The position numbers and the translations under genes are program-made. The notes under the pieces are model-generated. The model saw only the letters and a list, made by a program, of their open reading frames with translations, had not been told where the DNA came from and did not search any database. This document shows, in pieces, positions 40,844 to 50,514 of a DNA stretch of 64,000 nt. Position 1 is the first letter of the stretch. Each line of letters begins with the position of its first letter. Origin of the DNA: Clostridiales bacterium (GTDB lineage: Bacteria; Bacillota; DSM-16504; Desulfitibacterales; JAICDB01); NCBI GenBank assembly GCA_020063565.1, contig JAICDB010000001.1:97056-161055 (forward strand). The letters run 5' to 3'.

Positions 40844-41719
40844 GTGCCTGAGTCAATCGGTATTATAGGAGCAGGAAAAGTAGGGTCTATTCTGGCGCTG
40901 CTTTTAAAGGAAACAGGTTATACCATATCTTTTATAGTTAGCAGCTCAGAAGAAAAACGTAAAGTTCTATCTGAAGCAACCGGGGCTTTAACCTTCTCAC
41001 AAATAGTAAAGGACTTGCCCCGGGCAGATATTATCCTTATTACCACACCTGACGGAGTGGTTGCTGATATGGCAAAGAAGCTTGTGGAAAATCACTGTCT
41101 TTCTCCAGGCACCATAGTGGCCCATACAAGCGGTTCCCTTAGCTCTCAAGAATTACATGAAGTTAAGTCCAAGGATGCTTTTATCGCTTCCATACACCCT
41201 CTTAAATCCTTTACAGGGAATAAGGTGCCCGGTGATTTTCTTAATGGAGTTTATTTTGCACTTGAAGGCGATGAAGAAAGCCTGCAACCACTAAAAGAAC
41301 TGGCGATCTCTTTAGGAGGAAAACCGTTTACCATTAAAACGGAGCAAAAGATCTTCTATCACGCTGCCGCAGTAGTTGCGTGTAATTACCTGGTTTCTTT
41401 AAACCATTATGCAGTTTACCTTCTTAATGAAGCAGGGGTAAGTGAAAAAGAAGCGCTTAATTTACTGGAACCTTTAATTATAGGTACCCTTAAAAATATT
41501 CTTACATATGGACCTGTAGACTCTTTAACGGGCCCTGTAGAAAGGTGCGATATTAAAACTCTTCAGAGTCATTTGCAGGAAATAGAAAAACTGGGCAGCC
41601 TGGAAAAAAGCTTTTATTCTATACTCGGTTTATATACTGCTAAAGTTGCTGCTGAAAAGAATACTGATCTAAGGGAAAGTTACATTAAAGTAAAAAAATT
41701 ATTTGAGGAGGCTCTTTAA
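40844..41719 (+). CDS. Rossmann-fold / DUF2520 domain oxidoreductase-like protein
   Basis: IGIIGAGKVGSILALLLKETGY (dinucleotide-binding), DIILITTPDGVVADMAKKL; HTSGSLSSQEL, ASIHPLKSF; overlaps panB start. Confidence 0.88.
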   Translation: MPESIGIIGAGKVGSILALLLKETGYTISFIVSSSEEKRKVLSEATGALTFSQIVKDLPRADIILITTPDGVVADMAKKLVENHCLSPGTIVAHTSGSLSSQELHEVKSKDAFIASIHPLKSFTGNKVPGDFLNGVYFALEGDEESLQPLKELAISLGGKPFTIKTEQKIFYHAAAVVACNYLVSLNHYAVYLLNEAGVSEKEALNLLEPLIIGTLKNILTYGPVDSLTGPVERCDIKTLQSHLQEIEKLGSLEKSFYSILGLYTAKVAAEKNTDLRESYIKVKKLFEEAL

Positions 41720-42537
41720 TGAAAACTTCAATAAAAGAAGTCTTCAAAAAAAGTGGTATTCCGATAACCATGGTAACTGCTTATGATTATCCTCTGGCAA
41801 AACTCGTCGAAGCCGCCGGCATAGATGCTATTCTTGTAGGAGATTCTGTCGGGAATGTGGTTTTAGGTTATGAAAGTACAGTGCAGGTAACCATGGATGA
41901 GATGTTACATCATGTCAGGGCTGTGGTTAGGGGAGTAGAAAAAACCCCGGTTATAGCTGACATGCCCTTTTTGTCTTATCAAGTCTCACAAGAGGAAGCA
42001 TTGAAAAACGCCGGGAGATTAATGAGGGCAGGAGCAAGTGCAGTAAAGCTTGAGGGAGGAAAGGAAGTTGCGGAGACTGTCCAAAGGATAGTTGAATGCG
42101 GTATTCCTGTCATGGGTCATCTAGGATTAACACCCCAGTCTGTAAATCAACTGGGAGGATATAAGGTGCAGGGTAAAAGTAAGGAAAAAGCAGAGAAAAT
42201 TTTACAAGATGCGAAATTACTTGAGGAAGCCGGGGTTTTTGCAATAGTTGCTGAATGTATTCCTGCCGGGTTAGCACAGGAGCTTTCCGAAATGTCTCAT
42301 GTTCCCATTATAGGGATTGGTGCAGGTGCCTTTTGTGACGGTCAGGTACTTGTACTCCATGATTTGCTGGGATTTAATGATGAATTTAAGCCTAAATTTG
42401 TTAAGAAATATGAAAGCTTATGTGATAAAATAATGAATGCTTTGAAGGAGTATAAGAATGAGGTCCGAAATAGGGAGTTTCCTGGCCCTGAACATAGTTT
42501 TTTTACCAGTGAAGAAGAAATGAAAAAGTTATATTGA
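41719..42537 (+). CDS. panB: 3-methyl-2-oxobutanoate hydroxymethyltransferase
   Basis: MVTAYDYPLAKLVEAAGIDAILVGDSVGNVVLGYEST; MGHLGLTPQSVNQLGGYKVQGK. Confidence 0.98.
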   Translation: MKTSIKEVFKKSGIPITMVTAYDYPLAKLVEAAGIDAILVGDSVGNVVLGYESTVQVTMDEMLHHVRAVVRGVEKTPVIADMPFLSYQVSQEEALKNAGRLMRAGASAVKLEGGKEVAETVQRIVECGIPVMGHLGLTPQSVNQLGGYKVQGKSKEKAEKILQDAKLLEEAGVFAIVAECIPAGLAQELSEMSHVPIIGIGAGAFCDGQVLVLHDLLGFNDEFKPKFVKKYESLCDKIMNALKEYKNEVRNREFPGPEHSFFTSEEEMKKLY

Positions 42538-42550
42538 GGGGGGAAACAAA

Positions 42551-43396
42551 ATGTTGTTGATAAATAAAGTTTTAGAAATAAGAGAGCATGTTAAAAATGC
42601 TAAAAAAGAAGGTAAAAAAGTAGGTCTGGTTCCTACCATGGGGTTTTTTCATGATGGACATTTGGAGTTGATGCGCCAGGCAAGGAAAGAGTGTGATGTG
42701 GTTATTGTAAGTATTTTTGTTAATCCCACTCAGTTTGGTCCCGGAGAGGACTATGAGGATTATCCCAGGGATTTAGAGAGGGATATGCAGCTGGCAGAAG
42801 AAGTTGGAGTAGATGTCATCTTTAATCCCTCTGTAGAGGAAATGTACCCGGATGGATTTTCAACCTATGTGGAAGTTAAGGGAATAACCGGCAAATTATG
42901 TGGTAGATCACGGCCCGGTCATTTTAAAGGGGTTGCAACTATAGTTACCAAGCTTTTTAATTCGGTACAGCCTGATGTGGCTTTTTTTGGACAAAAGGAT
43001 GCTCAGCAGGTTTTAGTCATTAAGAAAATGGTCAAGGAACTCAATATTGATGTTGAAATTAGAACTGTTCCCATTGTCAGGGAAGAGGATGGAATAGCAA
43101 TGAGTTCCAGAAATCTTTATCTAAATGATGAAGAAAGAAAAGCCGCAAGAATTCTTTACCGCAGTATCCAAAAAGCGCAGCAAAAAGTTCAGGAAGGAGA
43201 GCGGGATGTTAATAGTTTGAAAGGTGCTGTTATCGATATGATTTCTTCGGAACCTTTGGCTAAGATTGACTATGTAGAACTGTTAACCTATCCCGAATTA
43301 GAAGAAAAAGATGTTTTGGAAGGCAAAATGCTGCTTGCCCTGGCAGTTAAAATTGGTAAAGCGAGACTTATAGATAATGCAATACTGGAGGGGTAA
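42551..43396 (+). CDS. panC: Pantoate--beta-alanine ligase
   Basis: [69 protein letters not shown]. Confidence 0.98.
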   Translation: MLLINKVLEIREHVKNAKKEGKKVGLVPTMGFFHDGHLELMRQARKECDVVIVSIFVNPTQFGPGEDYEDYPRDLERDMQLAEEVGVDVIFNPSVEEMYPDGFSTYVEVKGITGKLCGRSRPGHFKGVATIVTKLFNSVQPDVAFFGQKDAQQVLVIKKMVKELNIDVEIRTVPIVREEDGIAMSSRNLYLNDEERKAARILYRSIQKAQQKVQEGERDVNSLKGAVIDMISSEPLAKIDYVELLTYPELEEKDVLEGKMLLALAVKIGKARLIDNAILEG

Positions 43397-43398
43397 TC

Positions 43399-43770
43399 AT
43401 GCTGTTAAATATGTTTAAATCCAAAATTCACAGAGCTACTGTAACAGATGCAGATTTAAATTATGTCGGAAGTGTTACTATTGATTCAGAACTAATGGAA
43501 AAGGCGGATATACTTGAAAATGAAAGGGTACAGATAGTTAATTTAAATAATGGTGCAAGATTTGAAACTTATGTTATACCCGGAGAAAAGGGTTCAGGGA
43601 CGATCTGCTTAAATGGAGCAGCAGCGAGGCTTGTCCAAAAAGGTGATAAAGTAATTATTATTTCATATGCAATGATGGAGAGGAAAGAAGCTGAAAACTA
43701 TACTCCAAAAGTTGTTGTTGTTGATGAAAATAATAAGCCGGTGGAATTTCCCAAAGAAAAGAGGGATTAA
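43399..43770 (+). CDS. panD: Aspartate 1-decarboxylase
   Basis: [25 protein letters not shown] (Gly-Ser processing site), [19 protein letters not shown]. Confidence 0.98.
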   Translation: MLLNMFKSKIHRATVTDADLNYVGSVTIDSELMEKADILENERVQIVNLNNGARFETYVIPGEKGSGTICLNGAAARLVQKGDKVIIISYAMMERKEAENYTPKVVVVDENNKPVEFPKEKRD

Positions 43771-44541
43771 ATGCTCCTGGTATTGGATATTGGCAATACT
43801 TCAACAGTTGCAGGGGTATATAAAGGTGAAAAGTTGCTAAATTACTGGTGGCTTGCCACTGTCAGGGAGCGCAGTTCTGATGAGTACGGTATCTTGATTA
43901 GGGAATTATTAACTACTTCAACAATTGACCCCAAAGATATTGATGCAATGATTATTTCTTCCGTTGTTCCACCCCTCACTGGTGCTTTTCACAGGACTGC
44001 CAGGAAATATTTTAATGTGGAACCTCTTGTAGTGGGCCCGGGAGTAAAAACAGGTATAGCAATTAAATTTGACTACCCCCGAGAGGTTGGTGCAGATCGG
44101 ATAGTTAATGCGGTAGCAGGCTACCATAATTACGGTGGTCCTTTAATTATAGTGGATTTCGGTACTGCCACTACATTTTGCGTAATATCTGAAAGGGGAG
44201 AATACCTGGGTGGTATTATAGCTCCCGGGATCAATGTTTCCACGGAAGCACTCTATTCCGGAGCCTCCAAGCTTCCGAGAGTTGAACTGGAAAAACCACC
44301 TACAGTAGTTGGAAAGAATACTGTAGCAAGTATGCAGGCAGGAATTTTATACGGGTTTGTGGGGCTTGTCAAGGAAATTGTAGAACGTATTAATAAAGAA
44401 AGAAAAACTAAACATAAAGTAATTGCCACAGGGGAAATGGCAGAACTGATAGCAGGCGAAACCTCTGTAATTGATATCGTTGACCCGCTCCTAACATTAA
44501 AGGGTCTTAAAATAATATATAATAAAAATTTGAACAACTAA
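43771..44541 (+). CDS. coaX: Type III pantothenate kinase
   Basis: MLLVLDIGNTSTVAGVYKGEKLLNYWWLATVRERSSDEYGILI; VDFGTATTFCVIS; GGIIAPGINVSTEAL. Confidence 0.97.
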   Translation: MLLVLDIGNTSTVAGVYKGEKLLNYWWLATVRERSSDEYGILIRELLTTSTIDPKDIDAMIISSVVPPLTGAFHRTARKYFNVEPLVVGPGVKTGIAIKFDYPREVGADRIVNAVAGYHNYGGPLIIVDFGTATTFCVISERGEYLGGIIAPGINVSTEALYSGASKLPRVELEKPPTVVGKNTVASMQAGILYGFVGLVKEIVERINKERKTKHKVIATGEMAELIAGETSVIDIVDPLLTLKGLKIIYNKNLNN

Positions 44542-44559
44542 TTATATTGTGGTAAGAAT

Positions 44560-44613
44560 TTTTTATGCTTAATTATGTTTTTATGCTTAATTATGTTTTT
44601 ATGCTTAATTATG
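44560..44613 (+). repeat. Three perfect tandem copies of an 18-bp unit
   Basis: (TTTTTATGCTTAATTATG)x3, spanning the 5' end of the AbrB-family ORF; 18 bp keeps reading frame. Confidence 0.95.
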
Positions 44614-45684
44614 AAGGAAGGGTACAGCAACTTGCTTGAAGAATATTATGGGCTATTTATAATTTTGATGATTGGTTATCTTAGTGCTCAATTGAGTTTA
44701 TTTTTTAAGGTTCCTGCCGGGAGATTGGTGGGGCCTATTTTAGCCATTGGTTTATTGAAAATAATTGGTTTAGATATCATTATTCCAAGCTACATTAAGT
44801 CATTATTTGCTGTGGTATTGGGAATTTATCTAGGAGTTCGTTTTGATAAAGAACTGGTAAACAGATTGAAAAAGCTGGTCAGGCCTTCTCTCTTATTAAT
44901 TATCTGGTATATAGCCAGTACTTCACTAAACGGGTACCTGCTAAGCCATTTAGCTGTTATAGATAACGTTACTGCATTTTTATCGGTAGTTCCCGGCGGA
45001 ATTGCCGAAACAACTGTTCTTGCAATGTCTTATCATGCAGATCTGTTGCAAATAACATGTTTTCAAATGGCCAGGCTTTTAAGTGTTGTTTTAGTACTAC
45101 CTCTTCTTATAAAAAAATGTATCTCTACGGATGAAATGGAAACAGGCAAGTCAAGAAGTGAAAAAACAAATAAAAGTGAAAAGAAAATTCTCAACTGGCT
45201 TGGTTTGTTAATATTTGGTGGACTTGGCGGGCTTGTTTTTAATGCCCTTCATTTTCCTGCCGGAAATATGATAGGGGCGCTTATTACTATAGTTTTCTTA
45301 AATGCAAAATTCGATTATAAGCTAAAAGCGCCGCCTAAATTTTTTTATCATCTGGCACAGATTGGAATGGGTGGAATAATTGGAACAAGTTTCACTTCGG
45401 AAGGTTTATTTTATATTGCAGATCTTTTTATCCCAATACTGGTAATGACATTATTAGTCATATTAAGCAGTTTAATTTTAGCTTATTGTCTGGGAAAGAT
45501 CTTTAAATGGAACTTTATAACAAGTTTTTTAGCTGCTGTTCCCGGAGGGCTTATTCCAATGATTATACTAGCAGATGAAGTAAATGCTGATCGAACTGTG
45601 GTAGGAACACTGCAGATGGTAAGGTTACTGACCGCTATTGTAATCATTCCTTTTACTTATTCAGTTTTTATTGAACTATTTTAA
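44575..45684 (+). CDS. AbrB-family (ammonia monooxygenase-like) membrane protein
   Basis: Duplicated hydrophobic domain with VVPGGIAETTVLAMSYHADLLQITCFQMARLL and AAVPGGLIPMIILADEVNADRTVVGTLQMVRLL. The start is ambiguous because of the tandem repeat; ATG 44611 is an alternative. Confidence 0.82.
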   Translation: MFLCLIMFLCLIMKEGYSNLLEEYYGLFIILMIGYLSAQLSLFFKVPAGRLVGPILAIGLLKIIGLDIIIPSYIKSLFAVVLGIYLGVRFDKELVNRLKKLVRPSLLLIIWYIASTSLNGYLLSHLAVIDNVTAFLSVVPGGIAETTVLAMSYHADLLQITCFQMARLLSVVLVLPLLIKKCISTDEMETGKSRSEKTNKSEKKILNWLGLLIFGGLGGLVFNALHFPAGNMIGALITIVFLNAKFDYKLKAPPKFFYHLAQIGMGGIIGTSFTSEGLFYIADLFIPILVMTLLVILSSLILAYCLGKIFKWNFITSFLAAVPGGLIPMIILADEVNADRTVVGTLQMVRLLTAIVIIPFTYSVFIELF

Positions 45685-45688
45685 TACA

Positions 45689-45728
45689 AAAAGCCTCTAC
45701 CAACTCTCGTTAAGGTAGAGGCTTTTTC
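45689..45728. terminator. Bidirectional terminator
   Basis: AAAAAGCCTCTACC...GGTAGAGGCTTTTT between convergent genes. Confidence 0.9.
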
Positions 45729-45730
45729 AT

Positions 45731-46297
45731 TTAACTGAGTTTCTTCACCAATTTTGCCACATTACTGGAAAACTGCTTAACTGTATCCATTCCTTCCGCA
45801 TCCTGTAATGCATCCCCCGGCTGGGCCCCGAATACTAAGTTCCAGTAATTGGCTCCGGGAACTATCATATCATTAATAAAGTAAAACATGAGCATTTCCT
45901 GGTAGGATGTTGATAATCCGCCCCTTCGTGCAATTGCAATTGGCCCTCCAACTTTCCAGCTTAAGAATTTGTCAGTACCCCTGGAAACCATACCAATTCT
46001 CTGAAGCGCGTTCATTAAGTCCCCTCTGGGGGTTCCGAAATAAACTGGGGCCCCTACTATAAGTCCCTGTGCTGTACGAATTTTATCTATTATCTCATTT
46101 AAGCCATCATCTAAAGAACATTTTTTGGTATCCCTGCATTTATAGCAAGCAATACAGCCTTCAATTTTTTTGCCTGCTAAAGAAATTACTTCTGCTTCTA
46201 CACCCTCATTTGCAATGACTTTTTTACATTCTTCTAAAACCTGAGCAGTATTTCCCTTTGCCCTGGGGCTGCCTGACAACAGAATTACTTTCTCCAA
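45731..46297 (-). CDS. Flavodoxin-like NAD(P)H-dependent FMN reductase family protein
   Basis: EKVILLSGSPRAKGNTAQVLEECKKVI; GCIACYKCRDTKKCSLDDGLNEIIDKI; GAPVYFGTPRGDLMNALQR. Start set at TTG after GGGAGGGG. Confidence 0.88.
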   Translation of the reverse strand: MEKVILLSGSPRAKGNTAQVLEECKKVIANEGVEAEVISLAGKKIEGCIACYKCRDTKKCSLDDGLNEIIDKIRTAQGLIVGAPVYFGTPRGDLMNALQRIGMVSRGTDKFLSWKVGGPIAIARRGGLSTSYQEMLMFYFINDMIVPGANYWNLVFGAQPGDALQDAEGMDTVKQFSSNVAKLVKKLS

Positions 46298-46458
46298 ATT
46301 TATTCCCCTCCCTGTATTTAAATTAAATATTGTTTGTTTATCACTTAACTTACAAATATTATATCTTTTTAACAAAATCTGATCAAATAAACATCCTTCA
46401 GCATTGAATTAAGAACAGAACAGCAAATTATATCAAGTAACACATGGTGCTAAATTTT

Positions 46459-47181
46459 TTACCCTAGTTTTTCTATATTAACTATCTCTAATTGTCCATT
46501 TTCATTCTTTCTAAAATCAAATTTTATCTTATCGTTAGGTTCTATACCTTTATAATTAGCATTATTTGTATTAAAAAATTCTTTAACCTGTTCCGATAAT
46601 CTAAAAACCCGGAGTCCATCGCTTTCTGGGAACAAATCGCTTTTGTCTACAATAATTTCAACTGAGCTATTGTCAATCTGTCCTACAAATGTACCGGTAG
46701 CACTCTTGTGATCCTGGCTCGATTGCGCCTTTTTTTCAGGAAAATCTATTTGGGCTTTTATTGTAGTTCTTTCAGCAGCCTTAATTCTGATTAAAAGGTG
46801 AGGGTAAGTTAGAGCTTGAGTTACTATCTGTCCTTTTTGCGGTGCATTCAGTTTAGCATAGAAGATGAGCGAATTATTATTTTTCTCATTTCCCACCAGT
46901 TCCATTGAATACCCACCGGTAGGTTGTTCCCCTCCGCTGATTATAAGATATTTGTAGCCATTTTCTCCGCTGGTGGAATGACTGCCTCTTTTTTTGTATG
47001 AGCTGTTATACCAATCCAGTAATTTTTCATCCTTTAACATTGAAGGGTCAATTATTTTAAAACTCAAATCTTCATCATCCCCTGATTTATTAGTAGATTG
47101 ACTACATCCGGCTATAATAAAGGTATTCAGGAAAAAAACAAGTGCCATTACCGGTATTAATAATTTTATTGTTTTAGTCAT
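46459..47181 (-). CDS. Putative lipoprotein with PrcB-like C-terminal domain
   Basis: Signal with lipobox-like FIIAGCSQS; YLIISGGEQPTGGYSMELVGNEKNNNSLIFYAKLNAPQKGQIVTQALTYP. Confidence 0.65.
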   Translation of the reverse strand: MTKTIKLLIPVMALVFFLNTFIIAGCSQSTNKSGDDEDLSFKIIDPSMLKDEKLLDWYNSSYKKRGSHSTSGENGYKYLIISGGEQPTGGYSMELVGNEKNNNSLIFYAKLNAPQKGQIVTQALTYPHLLIRIKAAERTTIKAQIDFPEKKAQSSQDHKSATGTFVGQIDNSSVEIIVDKSDLFPESDGLRVFRLSEQVKEFFNTNNANYKGIEPNDKIKFDFRKNENGQLEIVNIEKLG

Positions 47182-47306
47182 ATAAAGAACACCTCCAAAA
47201 GTATAGACAAAGACTTATAAGATATTTGTTGCATATAGTTTACTGCATACGAGATATTCTTGCAAATGAATTGGGAAAATGTGATAAAATATTGGCAAGA
47301 AAAATA

Positions 47307-47942
47307 ATGGAAAAGAGGGTCTTTTTGAATTATCAAGAGTTAAAGAAAAGGTTTCTTAATAGAAAAGGTGCAATTTTAGGAAAATATTTCAAAGCGGCTG
47401 TATTAGTACCACTTTTAGAACTGGGTGGCAAATCCCAGGTACTCTTTGAATTTCGTGCCAGCCATTTGCCTGTGCAGCCCGGAGAGATTTCCTTTCCCGG
47501 GGGTAGAGTTAACAGGGGAGAAAGTTATCGACAGGCTGCCATAAGAGAAACAATGGAGGAACTAGGTCTTGAGAGGGAACAGATAGAGGTCTTTGGAGAA
47601 TTGGACTATATGATTTCACCTTTTAATTTAATAATATACCCCTTTGTAGGTTGGCTGAAAAATATATCTACTTTAGAAGATATCAAGTTTAGTAAGGATG
47701 AAGTTGCTGAAGTGTTTACAGTGCCTTTGGACTTTCTATTACATCAAAATCCTGAGGCACATTCGCTGGAAATTCACCCTCATCCTGCTAAGGACTTTCC
47801 TTTTTACTTAATTCAAAATGGAGAAAATTATAACTGGAGAAAGGGTCAGTACCCGGTATATTTCTATAAATACAATGATTATATTATCTGGGGCATAACC
47901 GCGCGTATACTCCATAATTTCTTGGAGATTTATCGGAAATAA
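47307..47942 (+). CDS. NUDIX hydrolase (CoA pyrophosphatase-like)
   Basis: SFPGGRVNRGESYRQAAIRETMEELGL (Nudix box GX5EX7REUXEEXGU). Upstream start at 47226 possible. Confidence 0.88.
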   Translation: MEKRVFLNYQELKKRFLNRKGAILGKYFKAAVLVPLLELGGKSQVLFEFRASHLPVQPGEISFPGGRVNRGESYRQAAIRETMEELGLEREQIEVFGELDYMISPFNLIIYPFVGWLKNISTLEDIKFSKDEVAEVFTVPLDFLLHQNPEAHSLEIHPHPAKDFPFYLIQNGENYNWRKGQYPVYFYKYNDYIIWGITARILHNFLEIYRK

Positions 47943-48004
47943 TTTGTTAATATCTTTATAGTTGACAAGTCCTTATATTTAGGGTTATCATAGAAAAAAA
48001 TCCA

Positions 48005-48154
48005 TATTTTCTGAACTTTCTCCGAGCTGTGACTTCCTAAGGGTATTCCTATGGAGCTCAGCCTGGACCTGTGAGTCCACGGGGTGCTTTTGGAAACGAA
48101 GGTGCCTCTCCATTGCTTGGAAAGGAGAATGAGTTTAAGTAAAGGTATCTCCAT
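48005..48154 (+). ncRNA. Probable molybdenum cofactor (Moco) riboswitch
   Basis: CTCCGAGCTGTGACTTCCTAAGGG...CCTATGGAGCTCAGCCTGGACCTGTGAGTCCACGGGGTGCTTTTGGAAACGAAGGTGCCTCTCC; leader of a Mo-cofactor/transport operon, followed by a terminator. Confidence 0.8.
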
Positions 48155-48195
48155 ACCCTTATTGCTCTATTTCCAGGCAATAAGGGTTTTATTAT
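48155..48195 (+). terminator. Terminator / expression platform of the Moco leader
   Basis: CCCTTATTGC-TCTATTTCCAG-GCAATAAGGG-TTTTATTATT. Confidence 0.88.
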
Positions 48196-48225
48196 TGTAT
48201 TATTTTACAAGAGAGGAGAAAAACA

Positions 48226-49248
48226 GTGAAAAAAATACCGGTGGAAGAAGCTGTAGGCTCCGTTTTATGTCATGATATAACTCAAATTATACCTGGAAAA
48301 GTTAAAGATAGAGCCTTTAAAAAGGGACATATAATTACGGAAGAAGATGTTCCTGTCCTGCTTTCCCTGGGAAAGGACCATATTTATGTGTGGGAGAAAA
48401 AAGAGGGTTACTTGCATGAAAATGAAGCGGCTCACCGCTTGGCCAATTTGGCCGGCGGGAAAGGGCTTTCCTTTAGTGAGGTTAAAGAAGGAAAGATTAA
48501 TTTTATTGCTGACTTTGACGGACTTTTAAAAATCGATACAAAAACTCTCCTGGAGCTTAACTCACTTGGAGAAATTATTCTGGCTACCAGGCATAACAAC
48601 TATCCTGTGAAAAAGGGTCAAAAAGTGGCAGGAACAAGGGTTATTCCACTGGTTATAGAGGAAGAAAAAATTATAAAAGCCGAAAAAATTGCTGCCGGAA
48701 AAGATATTGTGAAGGTAATTCCCTTTAAAAAATTCAAAGCAGGCATGGTAAATACAGGAAATGAAATTTATTATGGTAGAATAAAAGATCGTTTTGGACC
48801 TGTTGTAGAAAGAAAATTAGCAGAATATGAATGTGAAATTATAGATCAAAAAATAGTTCCTGATGACAGTGAAAAAATTGCAGGTTCCATTGAAGAATTA
48901 ATATTTAAGGGTGCCGAAATGATTATCTGTACGGGTGGAATGTCTGTAGACCCTGATGATGTTACACCTTCCGGTATTAAGAAAGCGGGTGGTGAAATAG
49001 TTTCCTATGGAGCACCGGTACTCCCCGGAGCAATGTTTTTGCTGGCCTATAAGGAAGGAATACCTATCCTGGGTTTGCCAGGATGTGTAATGTATTCTAA
49101 AACAACAATCTTTGATTTGGTTTTACCCAGAGTTCTGGCAGAAGATGAAATCACTCAAAAGGATATTGCTGCATATGGTCATGGGGGACTTTGCGTTGAA
49201 TGTGAAAGCTGTAAATACCCTGCTTGCAGCTTCGGAAAGGGCTGGTGA
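48226..49248 (+). CDS. Molybdopterin-binding domain protein with C-terminal Cys cluster
   Basis: MPT-binding pattern (FKAGMVNTGNEIYYGRIKDRFGPVV...IICTGGMSVDPDDVTPSGIKKAGGE, LPGCVMYSKTTIFDLVLPRVLA); C-terminus CVECESCKYPACSFGKGW. Confidence 0.85.
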   Translation: MKKIPVEEAVGSVLCHDITQIIPGKVKDRAFKKGHIITEEDVPVLLSLGKDHIYVWEKKEGYLHENEAAHRLANLAGGKGLSFSEVKEGKINFIADFDGLLKIDTKTLLELNSLGEIILATRHNNYPVKKGQKVAGTRVIPLVIEEEKIIKAEKIAAGKDIVKVIPFKKFKAGMVNTGNEIYYGRIKDRFGPVVERKLAEYECEIIDQKIVPDDSEKIAGSIEELIFKGAEMIICTGGMSVDPDDVTPSGIKKAGGEIVSYGAPVLPGAMFLLAYKEGIPILGLPGCVMYSKTTIFDLVLPRVLAEDEITQKDIAAYGHGGLCVECESCKYPACSFGKGW

Positions 49249-49254
49249 TAGTTA

Positions 49255-50472
49255 GTGCTCCAAATGATAGAACTGGAAAAAGCACAAGGAATTGTAAATG
49301 AGAGAATGCCATATCTTGGAACGGAAAGGGTAGATCTTCTGCAAGCACACGAGAGAGTGCTTGCAGAGGATATATATTCTTCCATAAATCAACCTCCCTT
49401 TAATCGTTCTCCTTTAGACGGCTATGCATTTAAAGCAGAGGATTCTCAAGGAGCCAGCAAAAATAATCCTGTTTCATTACAAGTAATTGAAGAAATCCAT
49501 GCTGGTTCCTGTGCAAAAAAAGAGGTAGAAAAAGGGACTGCCATTAGAATAATGACAGGTGCTCCTATTCCCGAAGGCGCGGATTGCGTCATCAGGCAGG
49601 AGGATACTTCTCAAGAAGGCAATACTGTTCAGATCTTTACAGAACTTTCTCAGTGGGACAATTATTGCTTTATGGGAGAGGATTTTAAAAAGGGCGGCCT
49701 GATGCTTAAGAAAAACAGTTTCTTAAAATCTGCTGAAATAGGAGTTCTTGCAAGCCTTGGGGTAAATGAAATTTCTGTCTATAAAAAACCCCGGGTGGCT
49801 ATTTTAAGTACGGGAGATGAATTACTGGATGTTAAAGAAGAATTAATTCCAGGAAAAATATATAACAGCAATCTCTATACAATAGCTACCAGGGTGAAAG
49901 AATTCTCCGGAGAACCGGTTATTCTGGGTATAGCAGGTGATGACAGAGAAAGTATCGAAAAAAATATTAAAGCGGGACTTGATAAAGCGGATTTTTTGAT
50001 TACTACCGGTGGAGTTTCAGTAGGAAAAAAAGATATTGTTAAAGAAGTATTACAGGGTATGGGGGCTGAAATATTATTTTGGAAAATTAATATTAAGCCC
50101 GGTACTCCAGCCCTCTGTAGTGTCCTGGATAAAAAATTAATAATTAGTCTTTCAGGTAATCCTGCTGCAGCTACTATAACTTTTGAGCTTCTGGTACGGC
50201 CACTTCTAGCAAAAATAACTAGAAGAGAAGACCTGGAACTTAAAAAAATTACTGCAGTTTTTAAGGATAGCTTCTCAAAGAAGAGTTCCCGCAGGCGCTT
50301 TTTAAGGGGACTTTTATCTGAAACCCCACAGGGAAGAATTGTTGAACTTACAAGGGGTAAACAAACACCGGGCGTGTTGAGTTCCATCTTAAACAGCAAC
50401 TGTTTAATAGACCTTCCGGGCGGCTCGCCGCCTTTAAAGGCGGGAGAACCCGTTGAAGTTATACCATTATAG
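49255..50472 (+). CDS. moeA: Molybdopterin molybdotransferase
   Basis: RSPLDGYAFKAED; RIMTGAPIPEGADCVIRQED; ILSTGDELLD; LITTGGVSVGKKDIVKEVL; SLSGNPAAA. Confidence 0.95.
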   Translation: MLQMIELEKAQGIVNERMPYLGTERVDLLQAHERVLAEDIYSSINQPPFNRSPLDGYAFKAEDSQGASKNNPVSLQVIEEIHAGSCAKKEVEKGTAIRIMTGAPIPEGADCVIRQEDTSQEGNTVQIFTELSQWDNYCFMGEDFKKGGLMLKKNSFLKSAEIGVLASLGVNEISVYKKPRVAILSTGDELLDVKEELIPGKIYNSNLYTIATRVKEFSGEPVILGIAGDDRESIEKNIKAGLDKADFLITTGGVSVGKKDIVKEVLQGMGAEILFWKINIKPGTPALCSVLDKKLIISLSGNPAAATITFELLVRPLLAKITRREDLELKKITAVFKDSFSKKSSRRRFLRGLLSETPQGRIVELTRGKQTPGVLSSILNSNCLIDLPGGSPPLKAGEPVEVIPL

Positions 50473-50514
50473 CAGGTATATAAGTTAGCTTCATGCAATG
50501 AAAGTGGGGTAAAA

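Noticed and set aside
44560-44613. CRISPR array
   Set aside because: Only three contiguous 18-bp units with no spacers; a simple tandem repeat.
49875-50498. 207-aa minus-strand ORF
   Set aside because: Antisense to moeA; no family-like motifs and no RBS context.
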